A model generated the notes under the pieces. That model searched no databases and was not told the origin of the DNA. It saw only the letters and a list, made by a program, of their open reading frames with translations. This document shows, piece by piece, positions 8,268 to 16,064 of a stretch of DNA of 64,000 nt. The stretch comes from Alkaliflexus imshenetskii DSM 15055. Lineage in GTDB: Bacteria > Bacteroidota > Bacteroidia > Bacteroidales > Marinilabiliaceae. Every line of letters starts with the position of its first letter. Position 1 is the stretch's first letter. Position numbers and translations under genes: made by a program. The DNA lies in NCBI RefSeq assembly GCF_000517065.1, contig NZ_KI912105.1, positions 1,348,405 through 1,412,404 on the forward strand. The letters run 5' to 3'.

Positions 8268-9101
8268 ATGTCGCGGTGGAAAATACTTTTAAATAAAAGC
8301 ATCTGGAAACATGTAGGTATTATTGTTGGCGCAGCAATCGTCCTGCTGATTTCCATTTTTCTTTCCCTACAATTTTATACCCTTCATGGCAAAAGCGATC
8401 CGTTGCCCGACCTCACCGGTCTTACGGAGGCTCAATTGCAACATCTCATAAAGAGTAAGAAACTTCGTTATACCATCATCGATTCGGTGCACATTGACCA
8501 TGCACCACGCGGTGTTGTGTTTGAACAAGTGCCACGTGCAGGTGAACATGTAAAGAAAAACCGCAATGTTTTTCTAACCATCAATGCCTGGACTGAGGAG
8601 AAAGTAGCTGTGCCCAATCTTACGGATTACAGTCTTCGCAATGCAAAAGTGATTCTTGAATCCTTCGGGCTAAAAGTAGGCGAACTGATATATATCCCAT
8701 CAGAATACACCAACCTTGTGCTTGGCCAGCATCTGGACGGCCGACCTGTTGCCCCGGGCTTTTTAGTTACAAAGGGGACTTCTATCGATCTGCTTATTGG
8801 GCGTGGACTAAGCAATGAAACCACTGCAGTTCCCGATTTGATTGGACTAAAACTGGAAGCAGCGCAACGGGTAGCGCGAAGCGTTTACCTTAACATTGGA
8901 GCCGTGATTTATGCCGACACCATAGCTACACGCACCGACTCGCTTAATGCATTTGTTTGGCGACAGTCTCCTGCATCACGCAAAGGATACATGCTTCAAC
9001 TGGGGGCATCCATCGACGTATGGTTATCCACCGACGAAAGCCTGCTGATTCAGAAACAAGAGACACAGGAAGAGGATGATTACCGGGATGAGTTCTTTTA
9101 G
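8268..9101 (+). CDS. PASTA domain-containing membrane protein
   Basis: A 277-residue protein with one N-terminal membrane helix (about residues 15-37) and an exported region of three PASTA domains. The domains start near PLPDLTGLTEAQL, VAVPNLTDYSLRNAK and TAVPDLIGLKLEAAQ, each followed by a beta-rich stretch (GVVFEQVPRAGEHV, GQHLDGRPVAPG, FVWRQSPASRKG). PASTA domains bind peptidoglycan or beta-lactams in kinases and penicillin-binding proteins. Here there is no kinase or transpeptidase domain, so a stand-alone cell-wall-binding role is an inference. The C-terminus is acidic. The gene lies 8 nt upstream of the rluD-like gene and in line with ddl, a common Bacteroidota gene order that suggests co-transcription. 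Confidence 0.88.
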   Translation: MSRWKILLNKSIWKHVGIIVGAAIVLLISIFLSLQFYTLHGKSDPLPDLTGLTEAQLQHLIKSKKLRYTIIDSVHIDHAPRGVVFEQVPRAGEHVKKNRNVFLTINAWTEEKVAVPNLTDYSLRNAKVILESFGLKVGELIYIPSEYTNLVLGQHLDGRPVAPGFLVTKGTSIDLLIGRGLSNETTAVPDLIGLKLEAAQRVARSVYLNIGAVIYADTIATRTDSLNAFVWRQSPASRKGYMLQLGASIDVWLSTDESLLIQKQETQEEDDYRDEFF

Positions 9102-9109
9102 AATTTTAC

Positions 9110-10180
9110 ATGAAAGAAGATATTTTTGAAGATCCCGACTTCAGGGATGAAGATGTGGATGAGAGTGGCGAATCCGGGGAGCTTTTTGAGCATCACCGCT
9201 TTGTTGCCGACGTGGGTCAGGGACTTCTGCGAATCGATAAATTCCTGGTAAACCGTATAGAGAATGCATCACGCAGCAAGATACAGGAAGCGGCCGATGC
9301 CGGCTGCATCCTTGTAAATGAAAAGGCTGTAAAATCAAACTACAAGGTTAAACCCGGTGATGTGATATCCATTGTGATGTCCTACCCACCGCGCGAAATT
9401 GAGATTATTCCACAAGATATTCCTCTTAATATTGTTTATGAAGATGACTATCTGATTGTCATCAATAAACCGCCTGGGCTTGTGGTGCATCCCGGTTATG
9501 GAAACTACACCGGCACACTGGTGAACGCCCTTGCCTGGCACTTTAAGGATCAACCATGGTTCAACTCATCCGATCCGCGACCGGGATTGGTGCATAGGAT
9601 AGATAAAGACACTTCGGGTTTGTTGGTGGTTGCCAAAACCGAGGAGGCAAAAATGAATCTGGCCAGGCAGTTTTTTGATAAAACAAGTACCCGTACTTAT
9701 CAGGCGCTTGTATGGGGCACGCCCGAACCGGCCAGTGGCACAATAAACGGACATATTGGAAGAAGTCTGAAAGATCGCAAACAGATGGCGGTATTTCCGG
9801 ATGGCGAATATGGCAAGTCTGCTGTAACACATTACACACTTCTGGAGCCTCTGGGCTATGTCTCGTTGGTTGAGTGCCGTCTTGAAACCGGCCGTACACA
9901 TCAGATTCGTGCGCATTTCAGATACATCGGTCATCCACTTTTCAACGATGAACGGTATGGAGGCAATCAGATATTAAAAGGCACCACATTCACCAAATAC
10001 AAACAATTTGTTGAAAACTGCTTCAACATTCTGCCCCGGCAGGCACTACACGCCAAAACACTTGGATTTAGCCATCCTGCAACCGGAGAGTACATGGAGT
10101 TTAACTCCGATTTGCCTGATGATATCACGACAGTTGTTGAAAAATGGCGAACATACATTGGTGGAAGAGAAATTGATTAG
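9110..10180 (+). CDS. 23S rRNA pseudouridine synthase, RluD-like
   Basis: A 356-residue RluA/RluD-family enzyme that isomerises uridine in rRNA. An acidic N-terminal tail (residues 1-30) precedes an S4 RNA-binding domain (about 38-90, RIDKFLVNRIENASRSKIQ). The catalytic domain contains HRIDKDTSG (162-170, catalytic Asp165) and the late ETGRTHQIRAHF motif. Similarity to RluD (S4 plus catalytic domain) is closer than to RluA, which lacks S4. It begins 8 nt after the PASTA gene and its stop lies 20 nt before the preferred ddl ATG, so these three genes look like one operon. Confidence 0.92.
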   Translation: MKEDIFEDPDFRDEDVDESGESGELFEHHRFVADVGQGLLRIDKFLVNRIENASRSKIQEAADAGCILVNEKAVKSNYKVKPGDVISIVMSYPPREIEIIPQDIPLNIVYEDDYLIVINKPPGLVVHPGYGNYTGTLVNALAWHFKDQPWFNSSDPRPGLVHRIDKDTSGLLVVAKTEEAKMNLARQFFDKTSTRTYQALVWGTPEPASGTINGHIGRSLKDRKQMAVFPDGEYGKSAVTHYTLLEPLGYVSLVECRLETGRTHQIRAHFRYIGHPLFNDERYGGNQILKGTTFTKYKQFVENCFNILPRQALHAKTLGFSHPATGEYMEFNSDLPDDITTVVEKWRTYIGGREID

Positions 10181-10200
10181 TGATTAAAACATATCAGTTG

Positions 10201-11190
10201 ATGGACAAGAAGAATATAGCAATAGTCTATGGCGGCTATTCATCAGAAGAAGTGGTAAGCAGGAGAAGTGCTGAGGGCATTATCTCTTTTATTAATAAGG
10301 CTCACTACAATCTTTTTCCACTACTAATTACGCCCGAAAAGTGGGCTGTAACGATTGATTCGCAAGAATATCCCGTTAACAGGGCTGACTTTTCCACATC
10401 CATCGATGGCGAAACAGTGCATTTCGACTGCGCTTACATCACCATCCACGGCACTCCGGGGGAAGACGGATTGTTACAAGGCTATCTCAAGATGGTTGGC
10501 ATTCCGCATACCACATGCGATGTACTTCCTGCTGCCATCACCTTTAATAAATACACCTGCAACAACTATCTGAAAGGATATGGCGTGATGGTGGCCAATT
10601 CTGCGTTGGTACGCAAAGGTCTGAGCTACGACATTTTAGAGATTGCAAAAAAAACCGGATTCCCTTGCTTTGTTAAGCCAAATGCAGGCGGCTCTAGTTT
10701 CGGAGTGAGCAAAGTGAAAGCAATTGAAGAGATGGAACCGGCCATCCAAAAAGCCTTTAATGAAAGCCATGAAGTTATTATCGAGCAATTCATCGAAGGA
10801 ACAGAGGTCACATGCGGACTTTATAAAACAGCCGCCAAAACAGAAATATTTCCGCTTACCGAAGTCATTAGCGAAAACGAATTCTTTGATTACGAAGCAA
10901 AGTACACACCAAATAAGGTTACTGAAATAACGCCTGCGCGCCTCTCCAAAGAGATAACCGTTGCAGTACAGAACCAATCTCTAAAAATTTATGAGCTATT
11001 GGGCTGTAAAGGGTTTGTAAGGGTTGATTATATTATTAGCGATGAGCGCATTTTTATGTTGGAGGTGAACACCACTCCCGGTATGACACCAACCAGTTTT
11101 ATTCCTCAACAAATCAAAGCCAAAGGCCTTGATCCTCAAATTGTTTTTTCTGAAATAATTGAAGATGCAATTGCATCCTTCAGACATTGA
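10201..11190 (+). CDS. ddl: D-alanine--D-alanine ligase
   Basis: An ATP-grasp enzyme making D-Ala-D-Ala for peptidoglycan. The ATG at 10201 (MDKKNIAIVYGGYSSE) gives 329 residues and fits the family N-terminus. An in-frame GTG at 10180, overlapping the rluD stop, would add seven residues and is less likely. Visible signatures are the N-terminal GGYSSE loop, the ATP-grasp segment PCFVKPNAGGSSFGVSKV and the C-terminal magnesium-binding EVNTTPGMTPTS. Its substrate link to MurF at the left edge of the window is functional only; the genes are 9 kb apart. Confidence 0.94.
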   Translation: MDKKNIAIVYGGYSSEEVVSRRSAEGIISFINKAHYNLFPLLITPEKWAVTIDSQEYPVNRADFSTSIDGETVHFDCAYITIHGTPGEDGLLQGYLKMVGIPHTTCDVLPAAITFNKYTCNNYLKGYGVMVANSALVRKGLSYDILEIAKKTGFPCFVKPNAGGSSFGVSKVKAIEEMEPAIQKAFNESHEVIIEQFIEGTEVTCGLYKTAAKTEIFPLTEVISENEFFDYEAKYTPNKVTEITPARLSKEITVAVQNQSLKIYELLGCKGFVRVDYIISDERIFMLEVNTTPGMTPTSFIPQQIKAKGLDPQIVFSEIIEDAIASFRH

Positions 11191-11214
11191 AAAACCAGAG
11201 TCAACAGCAAAAAA

Positions 11215-11248
11215 AAAGTGTATCCTTATTTTTTGAGGGATACACTTT
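11215..11248. terminator. Bidirectional terminator between ddl and the convergent exported-protein gene
   Basis: An 11-bp stem AAAGTGTATCC (11215-11225) / GGATACACTTT (11238-11248) with a 12-nt loop sits 25 nt after ddl and 30 nt after the end of the minus-strand gene. A run upstream of A and the TTT side allow function on both strands. Confidence 0.75.
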
Positions 11249-11277
11249 CAAAATGAGTGCTGCGAATTTGCTGCTGG

Positions 11278-11886
11278 TTACTTTCTGAGGTCATAATTAA
11301 AGACTTTATTACCTGATACAAAACTTACTTTATAGTCACCTTTTGGAAGAGCTGAAACATTAAACTTTCCACTATAAGTAAGTTCTGAAGGAAGAGAGCT
11401 GTTATAAAGTACACTACCTCTTGCATCTTCAAGTCTGATAAATAGTCCATTTAACTCATGGTTTAGATGGCTTACATACAAGAAATCATCATTTGACCAG
11501 ATTTTAACCACACTTTCAGAAGCATCTGCCATAGAAGAACCATTTGTTATTGAGCCCTTTCTAACTGAGAAAGCCTCTTCGTGCAAAATACCTTTTTTGC
11601 TTCTTACGCGTACTTTGTATTTACCATCTTCCAATTTACTAAAATCAAATAATTTAGTAAAAACCGTACCTGCAACATTCCGATTGCTTGAGTAGAACAC
11701 TTCTCCAATTGAATTTACAATGGCTACAGAGTAGGCTTCGGTTGGCAAGGTCTCAGCAGCAATTAAAGCATAGCTTGTTTTTGCATAGGGCAGGATGGTT
11801 ACACGACCTTCAGCAAAAGCTGAAACGGCTCCGGTGAAAACTGTTGCTACCAGCAACAATACTTTCAAACTGTTTTTAATTTTCAT
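11278..11886 (-). CDS. Exported protein with two CTD-like beta-sandwich modules, function unknown
   Basis: A 202-residue protein with a clear signal peptide (residues 1-25, ending in AVSAFA). The mature part appears to be two similar halves. Residues about 50-108 read YSVAIVNSIGEVFYSS, then LEDGKYKVRVRS. Residues about 145-201 read LFIRLEDARGSVLYNS, then LPKGDYKVSFVSG. Each half follows the pattern of the T9SS type A sorting-domain fold (a strand with a G-E/S-V-Y turn, then L-x-x-G-x-Y-x-V-x-V). There is no cargo domain, so it is unlikely to be an ordinary T9SS substrate. A strong Bacteroidota-type promoter lies just upstream (11943-11974). I do not recognise the family with certainty. Confidence 0.75.
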   Translation of the reverse strand: MKIKNSLKVLLLVATVFTGAVSAFAEGRVTILPYAKTSYALIAAETLPTEAYSVAIVNSIGEVFYSSNRNVAGTVFTKLFDFSKLEDGKYKVRVRSKKGILHEEAFSVRKGSITNGSSMADASESVVKIWSNDDFLYVSHLNHELNGLFIRLEDARGSVLYNSSLPSELTYSGKFNVSALPKGDYKVSFVSGNKVFNYDLRK

Positions 11887-12290
11887 AACTTACATTTTTA
11901 AAGTAAACATTATTTATTTGTGTTTAATCATAAACCACAGTGCAAATATATTTTCGGATTATAATGCACGCAAATATTTAGGGTCGCGTTTAGATTTAAT
12001 TACTAATACTTAACCATAGCCCCAAAAATTTTAGGGGTATAGAACAAATTTTCACTAAATAATTAACACAGATTTAAGATTTGAAGGGGTTTTTCAATAA
12101 CAAATACAGGTTTTAACGAAAATATCGTTGAAACACAAAAGAAGTCATTTTCCGACACATGAAATACGCGAAGTAAAATGTATTTTCTCTCGATATAAGG
12201 GCTTTAATACATCGAAAGAGGCTTTAAACAATTCCTTATGTCGGATGTTTTTATACCAGAAGTTATTTATAAACCAAAAAACACAAAACC
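11887..12290. other. 404-nt intergenic region with divergent promoters
   Basis: It separates the minus-strand exported-protein gene from tpx. Apart from the minus-strand promoter at 11943-11974 I see no gene. The open frame at 12128-12316 runs into tpx out of frame and has no family resemblance. The region is strongly AT-rich. No clear TAnnTTTG element was found for tpx. Confidence 0.6.
11943..11974 (-). promoter_or_regulatory. Bacteroidota-type promoter of the exported-protein gene
   Basis: Read on the minus strand: TTTG (11974-11971), a 20-nt spacer and TATATTTG (11950-11943). The start codon at 11886 is 56 nt downstream. Spacing and both elements match the consensus exactly. Confidence 0.75.
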
Positions 12291-12803
12291 ATGGAAAAGA
12301 ACACCACCAAAGTTAAATTCAAAGGCAATGCAGTTACCATTCTGGGCAAGGAGGTAAAGGTGGGTGATACAGCACCCGATTTCACAGTACTTTCATCGTC
12401 ACTGCAACCAGTAACCCTTGCAAATTTTGAAGGCAAGGTGAAAGTTATTGCTGTTTACCCATCTATTGATACCGGCGTTTGTGCTGCGCAAAATCGGAGG
12501 TTTAACCAGGAAGCCGACAAACTAAAGGATGTGGCTGTATTATCTGTTTCGGTAGACCTTCCCTTTGCACAATCCCGCTTTTGTGCCGCTGAGGGTTTAA
12601 ACAGTATTGTCACCCTCTCTGATCATAAAGAACTTGACTTTGGTTTAAAATATGGGTTCGTGATTGAAGAATTGCGTCTGCTATCGCGTGGCACGGTAAT
12701 TATTGGCAAAGACAACAAGATAAAATATGTTGAATATGTACCGGAAGTTACTCAGGAACCAAACTATGACGCGGCACTGAAAATTATAAAAGAGCTTGTT
12801 TAA
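12291..12803 (+). CDS. tpx: Thiol peroxidase (Tpx-type atypical 2-Cys peroxiredoxin)
   Basis: A 170-residue cytoplasmic peroxiredoxin that reduces hydrogen peroxide and organic hydroperoxides with thioredoxin as reductant. The peroxidatic cysteine is C64 in PSIDTGVCAAQNRRF and the resolving cysteine is C98 in SRFCAAEG, the spacing typical of Tpx. Length matches the family. The gene stands alone between a 404-nt AT-rich intergenic region and an intrinsic terminator at 12879-12914. No OxyR-like site was recognisable. Confidence 0.95.
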   Translation: MEKNTTKVKFKGNAVTILGKEVKVGDTAPDFTVLSSSLQPVTLANFEGKVKVIAVYPSIDTGVCAAQNRRFNQEADKLKDVAVLSVSVDLPFAQSRFCAAEGLNSIVTLSDHKELDFGLKYGFVIEELRLLSRGTVIIGKDNKIKYVEYVPEVTQEPNYDAALKIIKELV

Positions 12804-12878
12804 CAGCGCTATAACTCAAGTCGTCAAACACATTAAGCCTTAAGAGGCAGAAGCGTAAAACTTATGTTTTAACATGAA

Positions 12879-12914
12879 AAAAGCATTTCGGATATTTGCA
12901 TCCGAAATGCTTTT
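12879..12914 (+). terminator. Intrinsic terminator downstream of tpx
   Basis: A perfect 14-bp stem AAAAGCATTTCGGA (12879-12892) / TCCGAAATGCTTTT (12901-12914) with an 8-nt loop, 76 nt after the tpx stop. Confidence 0.85.
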
Positions 12915-12970
12915 GTTGTAAATTTGCATAGTTAAAGTACGATTCGACATTTAATTTCATTGAAAATCTC

Positions 12971-13147
12971 ATGAATGAGTTTTTAATTATTCTTGCTTTA
13001 TCTGTCTTTTTCATTTGTCTGGCGCTTCTCGGGCTGGCAGTAAAAAGCTTCTTTAAAAAAGATGCTCAACTGACAACCTGCAGCGGGTCCGGTTCAGGAT
13101 CGGGATGTGGTTGTGGTACACAGACCGCCTGTGTTGACGAAAAGTGA
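12971..13147 (+). CDS. Small cysteine-rich membrane protein, NqrM-like
   Basis: A 58-residue protein: one N-terminal membrane helix (about residues 4-25), a short basic linker (KSFFKKD) and a Gly/Ser/Cys tail with four cysteines at 37, 46, 48 and 54 (C-x8-C-x-C-x5-C). Established NqrM proteins, needed to mature Na+-NQR, have the same length, a single N-terminal helix and a four-cysteine tail containing CxC. The apbE-nqr operon begins 3 kb downstream. The match is by architecture and cysteine pattern from memory, not alignment. It has an intrinsic terminator 19 nt after its stop. It could alternatively be an unrelated small metal-binding membrane peptide. Confidence 0.6.
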   Translation: MNEFLIILALSVFFICLALLGLAVKSFFKKDAQLTTCSGSGSGSGCGCGTQTACVDEK

Positions 13148-13165
13148 AGTGATTGACCCGCTTAT

Positions 13166-13201
13166 AAAAAGGTTGCCCCTTATCCGGAGGCAACCTTTTT
13201 T
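13166..13201 (+). terminator. Intrinsic terminator of the NqrM-like gene
   Basis: A 12-bp stem AAAAAGGTTGCC (13166-13177) / GGCAACCTTTTT (13189-13200) with an 11-nt loop and a T6 run ending at 13201. Confidence 0.85.
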
Positions 13202-13401
13202 ATTTTCTGCATCATAGTAGCGTACTTCTGCTGCTGAATTCGGCGCTATGACAATTTCGCCAACCGTGCATCAAAAAAACAGCAACTAAATTGTCATCTA
13301 TACGAATAAAGGTTAAGGCAAAAGAACTTATATTTGCACCACCTTTTTATAATCGGGGTGCATTAAAAAGCTTTGATTATAATCACTCTAACACAAACTT
13401 T

Positions 13402-13899
13402 ATGATTGGGAAACCGACCATCATGATACTAGGTCTAATTCTGGTATATCTCACAAACATTTCGTCGTCAGCGCGCTCACAGGCAGATTACACCCCCCTG
13501 CTCCTTTCCCGCGACGAACTCAAAGAAAGTGTATTTTTCAAATCAGCTCAGGACTTTAAAAATCCCGGAAAGATATATGTTTACAATCAGTATATCCTCA
13601 TTGTGGATCTTTTCAAAGGCGTGCATGTAATTGACAACAGCACCCCTGAATCTCCTTTCAAAACAGGTTTTATACATATTCCCGGATGTATGGATGTGGC
13701 AGTTCGCAGCGACATTTTATATGCCGACAACTCGGTTGATTTGGTAGCAATTGACCTAAGCAGCTATCCCGAAATATCTATAGTAAGCCGAATAGTTGAT
13801 GTATTTCCGGAGCCAACTCCTCCCGGCTCCACATCCATCCCTGCGGAATTTTCGAGCCGTAACCGACCCAAAAACACCGTTATTGTAGGATGGAAATAA
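13402..13899 (+). CDS. LVIVD-type beta-propeller exported protein
   Basis: A 165-residue protein from ATG 13402 with a hydrophobic export segment (about residues 5-22, then SARSQADYTP). The mature part has LVIVD-style blades (GKIYVYNQYILIVDLFKGVHVIDNSTPESP and SDILYADNSVDLVAIDLSS), a repeat expected to form a partial beta-propeller at the cell surface. A longer frame to 13291 exists but puts 37 non-signal residues before the export segment. It is too short for a complete propeller. The next gene 30 nt downstream continues the same repeat type as a lipoprotein, so the two may assemble together or be a split ancestral gene. Function unknown. Confidence 0.75.
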   Translation: MIGKPTIMILGLILVYLTNISSSARSQADYTPLLLSRDELKESVFFKSAQDFKNPGKIYVYNQYILIVDLFKGVHVIDNSTPESPFKTGFIHIPGCMDVAVRSDILYADNSVDLVAIDLSSYPEISIVSRIVDVFPEPTPPGSTSIPAEFSSRNRPKNTVIVGWK

Positions 13900-13929
13900 T
13901 CAGCAACAAACACTCCCATACGCTAACCT

Positions 13930-14670
13930 ATGAAGCAGATTATATTACTTTTGGCAATCGCGTTCCTCAATTGTGCCTGTAGCTTCGATGGCAGTTTTGA
14001 TAGTTCAGAAACCGGCACCGGCGGTTCAATGGCGCGCTTTGCAATTGTCAACAACTACCTCTACACGGTTGACCATCATAACCTTCACACTTTTGAAATA
14101 ACTGAAATGATGTCATTTCAAAACCTCCGGTATCTAAATAAGACCAATGCAGGTTTTGGAATTGAGACCATCTATCCGTATCGCAATATTCTTTTTTTAG
14201 GCGCCCAGAACGGAATGCACATTTACGATTTGGTAAACCCCGGGCAACCAAACAAAGCAAGTTTCACACCGCATTTCATGAGTAATGACCCGGTGGTAGT
14301 GAATGATAATTATGCATACGTGACGCTTCGTTCGGAAAGCCTCTGGTGGATGCGCGTTAACATGCTTCAAATCTATGACATCAGCGACCTGAAAAACCCC
14401 ATACTGATGAAGGAGTACAATATGGACAATCCAAAAGGATTGGGTATAGATGGCAATCTGTTATTTATATGTGATAACAAACTAAAGGTTTTCAAATTAA
14501 ACACGCCATTAGAGATTGAGAAAATTGCTGAATTTAATATTCCGGCAATAGATGTGATTCCCAAAGGTAACCATCTGTATGTTGTAGCTTCAGATGGGTT
14601 TTATCAATACCGATATGCAGATGAATCCATCACCCTCTTAAGCAAAATTGCGCTTACTTACGGAAATTGA
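13930..14670 (+). CDS. LVIVD-type beta-propeller lipoprotein
   Basis: A 246-residue lipoprotein: signal MKQIILLLAIAFLNCAC with the lipidated cysteine at C15 or C17, then repeated blades with the pattern VVNDNYAYVTLRS, LQIYDISDLKNP, LGIDGNLLFICDNKLKVF and IPKGNHLYVVASDGFYQY. The pattern matches LVIVD-repeat proteins of Bacteroidota, proposed to be surface beta-propellers with no known ligand. Lipidation would anchor it in the outer membrane. It follows the shorter LVIVD gene and precedes two outer-membrane-like genes in the same direction, so the four probably act together. Confidence 0.78.
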   Translation: MKQIILLLAIAFLNCACSFDGSFDSSETGTGGSMARFAIVNNYLYTVDHHNLHTFEITEMMSFQNLRYLNKTNAGFGIETIYPYRNILFLGAQNGMHIYDLVNPGQPNKASFTPHFMSNDPVVVNDNYAYVTLRSESLWWMRVNMLQIYDISDLKNPILMKEYNMDNPKGLGIDGNLLFICDNKLKVFKLNTPLEIEKIAEFNIPAIDVIPKGNHLYVVASDGFYQYRYADESITLLSKIALTYGN

Positions 14671-14726
14671 CCAAGCCGGGCTTTTATTCAGACAAACCAC
14701 CATCACCCATGCATTAATCTTATAAA

Positions 14727-15371
14727 ATGAATTCGCTCAAGACCAATCTCAACCTTTTGACTGCTCTGCTTCTGTTGACGCTTCATGCAATGCCTACGAA
14801 AGCACAGGAAAACCAGATAAGTGAGCCTTTACCATATCCTGAGAGCATCATCAGCATTGTACCCCAATATCTGGTGATGAATGGCATTCGGATTGATTAC
14901 GACAAGAGAATCGGTGGCCAACATTGGCTTCAGATTGCACCTCAGTTCTATCTGAGCGAGAAAAAACCTGCCAGTGATTACGACATCCCTAAATTCAACC
15001 TATTACTCGGCACAGGTCTTAACCTGTATCACAAATACTATCCCAGTGCCAACCGCACACTTTCAAATGTTTACATCAGTTATGGTCTGTCGTGGCAACA
15101 CTTCAACATCACGTATGACGAGGCGTTATTCAACAACTATGTAGAGCGCTATTCAAACATTCACAAAATGGGTGGAGATGTGAATATTGGTGTACTAAGT
15201 TTGCTGAGCAGCCACATAGCTCTTGATCTTTATGCAGGTTTAGGCATCAGATACGCAGCCATTAAATCCGATGCCATCTCCCCAAAGAAATTTGATGAGT
15301 TTTACTCCGATTACGGCTATACCGGTAACATCATCAATCTTGGTTTCCGAATTTCAATATTACGCTACTAA
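14727..15371 (+). CDS. Outer-membrane beta-barrel-like protein (paralogue A)
   Basis: A 214-residue exported protein with a signal peptide (about residues 1-26, ending PTKAQ). The mature part alternates hydrophobic and polar residues as in outer-membrane strands (VPQYLVMNGIRIDYDKRI, WLQIAPQFYLSE, NVYISYGLSWQHF) and ends in LGFRISILRY, with a terminal aromatic residue typical of barrel insertion. It shares length and order of segments with the next gene (VPQY and NG-I/L-RI, APxFY, GY-TG, GFR). I do not recognise a named family. It may be a small barrel partner of the LVIVD lipoprotein upstream. Confidence 0.7.
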   Translation: MNSLKTNLNLLTALLLLTLHAMPTKAQENQISEPLPYPESIISIVPQYLVMNGIRIDYDKRIGGQHWLQIAPQFYLSEKKPASDYDIPKFNLLLGTGLNLYHKYYPSANRTLSNVYISYGLSWQHFNITYDEALFNNYVERYSNIHKMGGDVNIGVLSLLSSHIALDLYAGLGIRYAAIKSDAISPKKFDEFYSDYGYTGNIINLGFRISILRY

Positions 15372-15392
15372 CGAAAGCATCACTTGTAAGTT

Positions 15393-16037
15393 ATGTACAA
15401 ATCAGCCTTATATATAATGATGGTGTGTTTATGCATACAAGGCACCATCCATAGTCAGGAAAAACAATTTTCTCATCTGATAATGGGCGTTCCGCAATAT
15501 ATGTTGAATAATGGATTGCGCATAGAAATGGATATTCCCCGCAAAGAAACCGACAAATGGATTGTATTGGCACCGTCGTTTTATCAAAAAAGAAGCTCTA
15601 TAGACATTGGCAGTTCCGACAATGAGTACGACAAACTACTGGGGGGCGGACTTGAAGTTTTTGCAAAACAGTTTCTTTCACACGACAAACATGGTAAAGG
15701 GTTCTATTACGCCTGGGGCGGAGGATACCGACACTTTAGAATAGACACAAATGATTACCTCTGGTCATCCACCACAATTGACAATCTGAATTGGCTTGAA
15801 CGCCAGGATGAAGAGGTAAGGGTAAGAATACATAACTTATCGGCTCGGGGTGTGGCCGGCATCCAATTTTTCCTATATGATCACATGCCGGCTGACATCT
15901 ACATGGGCATGGGATTACAATATGCCATTCATAAAAATCAGACAGGAAACTATCTGAAATTCAACAGCAGACCGTCGGATTTTGGTTATACCGGAACCCT
16001 TTTCGTAATTGGATTCCGGCTTGGTGTAGGCTGGTAA
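15393..16037 (+). CDS. Outer-membrane beta-barrel-like protein (paralogue B)
   Basis: A 214-residue exported protein, the same length as the preceding gene and clearly its paralogue: MGVPQYMLNNGLRIEMD, LAPSFYQK, LLGGGLEVF, YYAWGGGYRHF, MGMGLQYAIHKN, FGYTGTLFVIGFRLGVGW. Signal peptide about residues 1-21 (ending IHSQ). It ends in an aromatic residue, as many outer-membrane barrels do. It begins 21 nt after paralogue A and is convergent with apbE. Function unknown; local tandem duplication is the simplest origin. Confidence 0.7.
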   Translation: MYKSALYIMMVCLCIQGTIHSQEKQFSHLIMGVPQYMLNNGLRIEMDIPRKETDKWIVLAPSFYQKRSSIDIGSSDNEYDKLLGGGLEVFAKQFLSHDKHGKGFYYAWGGGYRHFRIDTNDYLWSSTTIDNLNWLERQDEEVRVRIHNLSARGVAGIQFFLYDHMPADIYMGMGLQYAIHKNQTGNYLKFNSRPSDFGYTGTLFVIGFRLGVGW

Positions 16038-16064
16038 GGCACCAGACTAGACACAACCTGTTGA

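Noticed and set aside
10180-10200. GTG start of ddl overlapping the rluD stop
   Set aside because: ATG at 10201 gives the conserved MDKKNIAIVYGG start; the extra residues do not resemble family members.
12128-12316. Small open frame overlapping the start of tpx
   Set aside because: It runs into tpx in another frame, has no recognisable domain and is AT-rich intergenic sequence.
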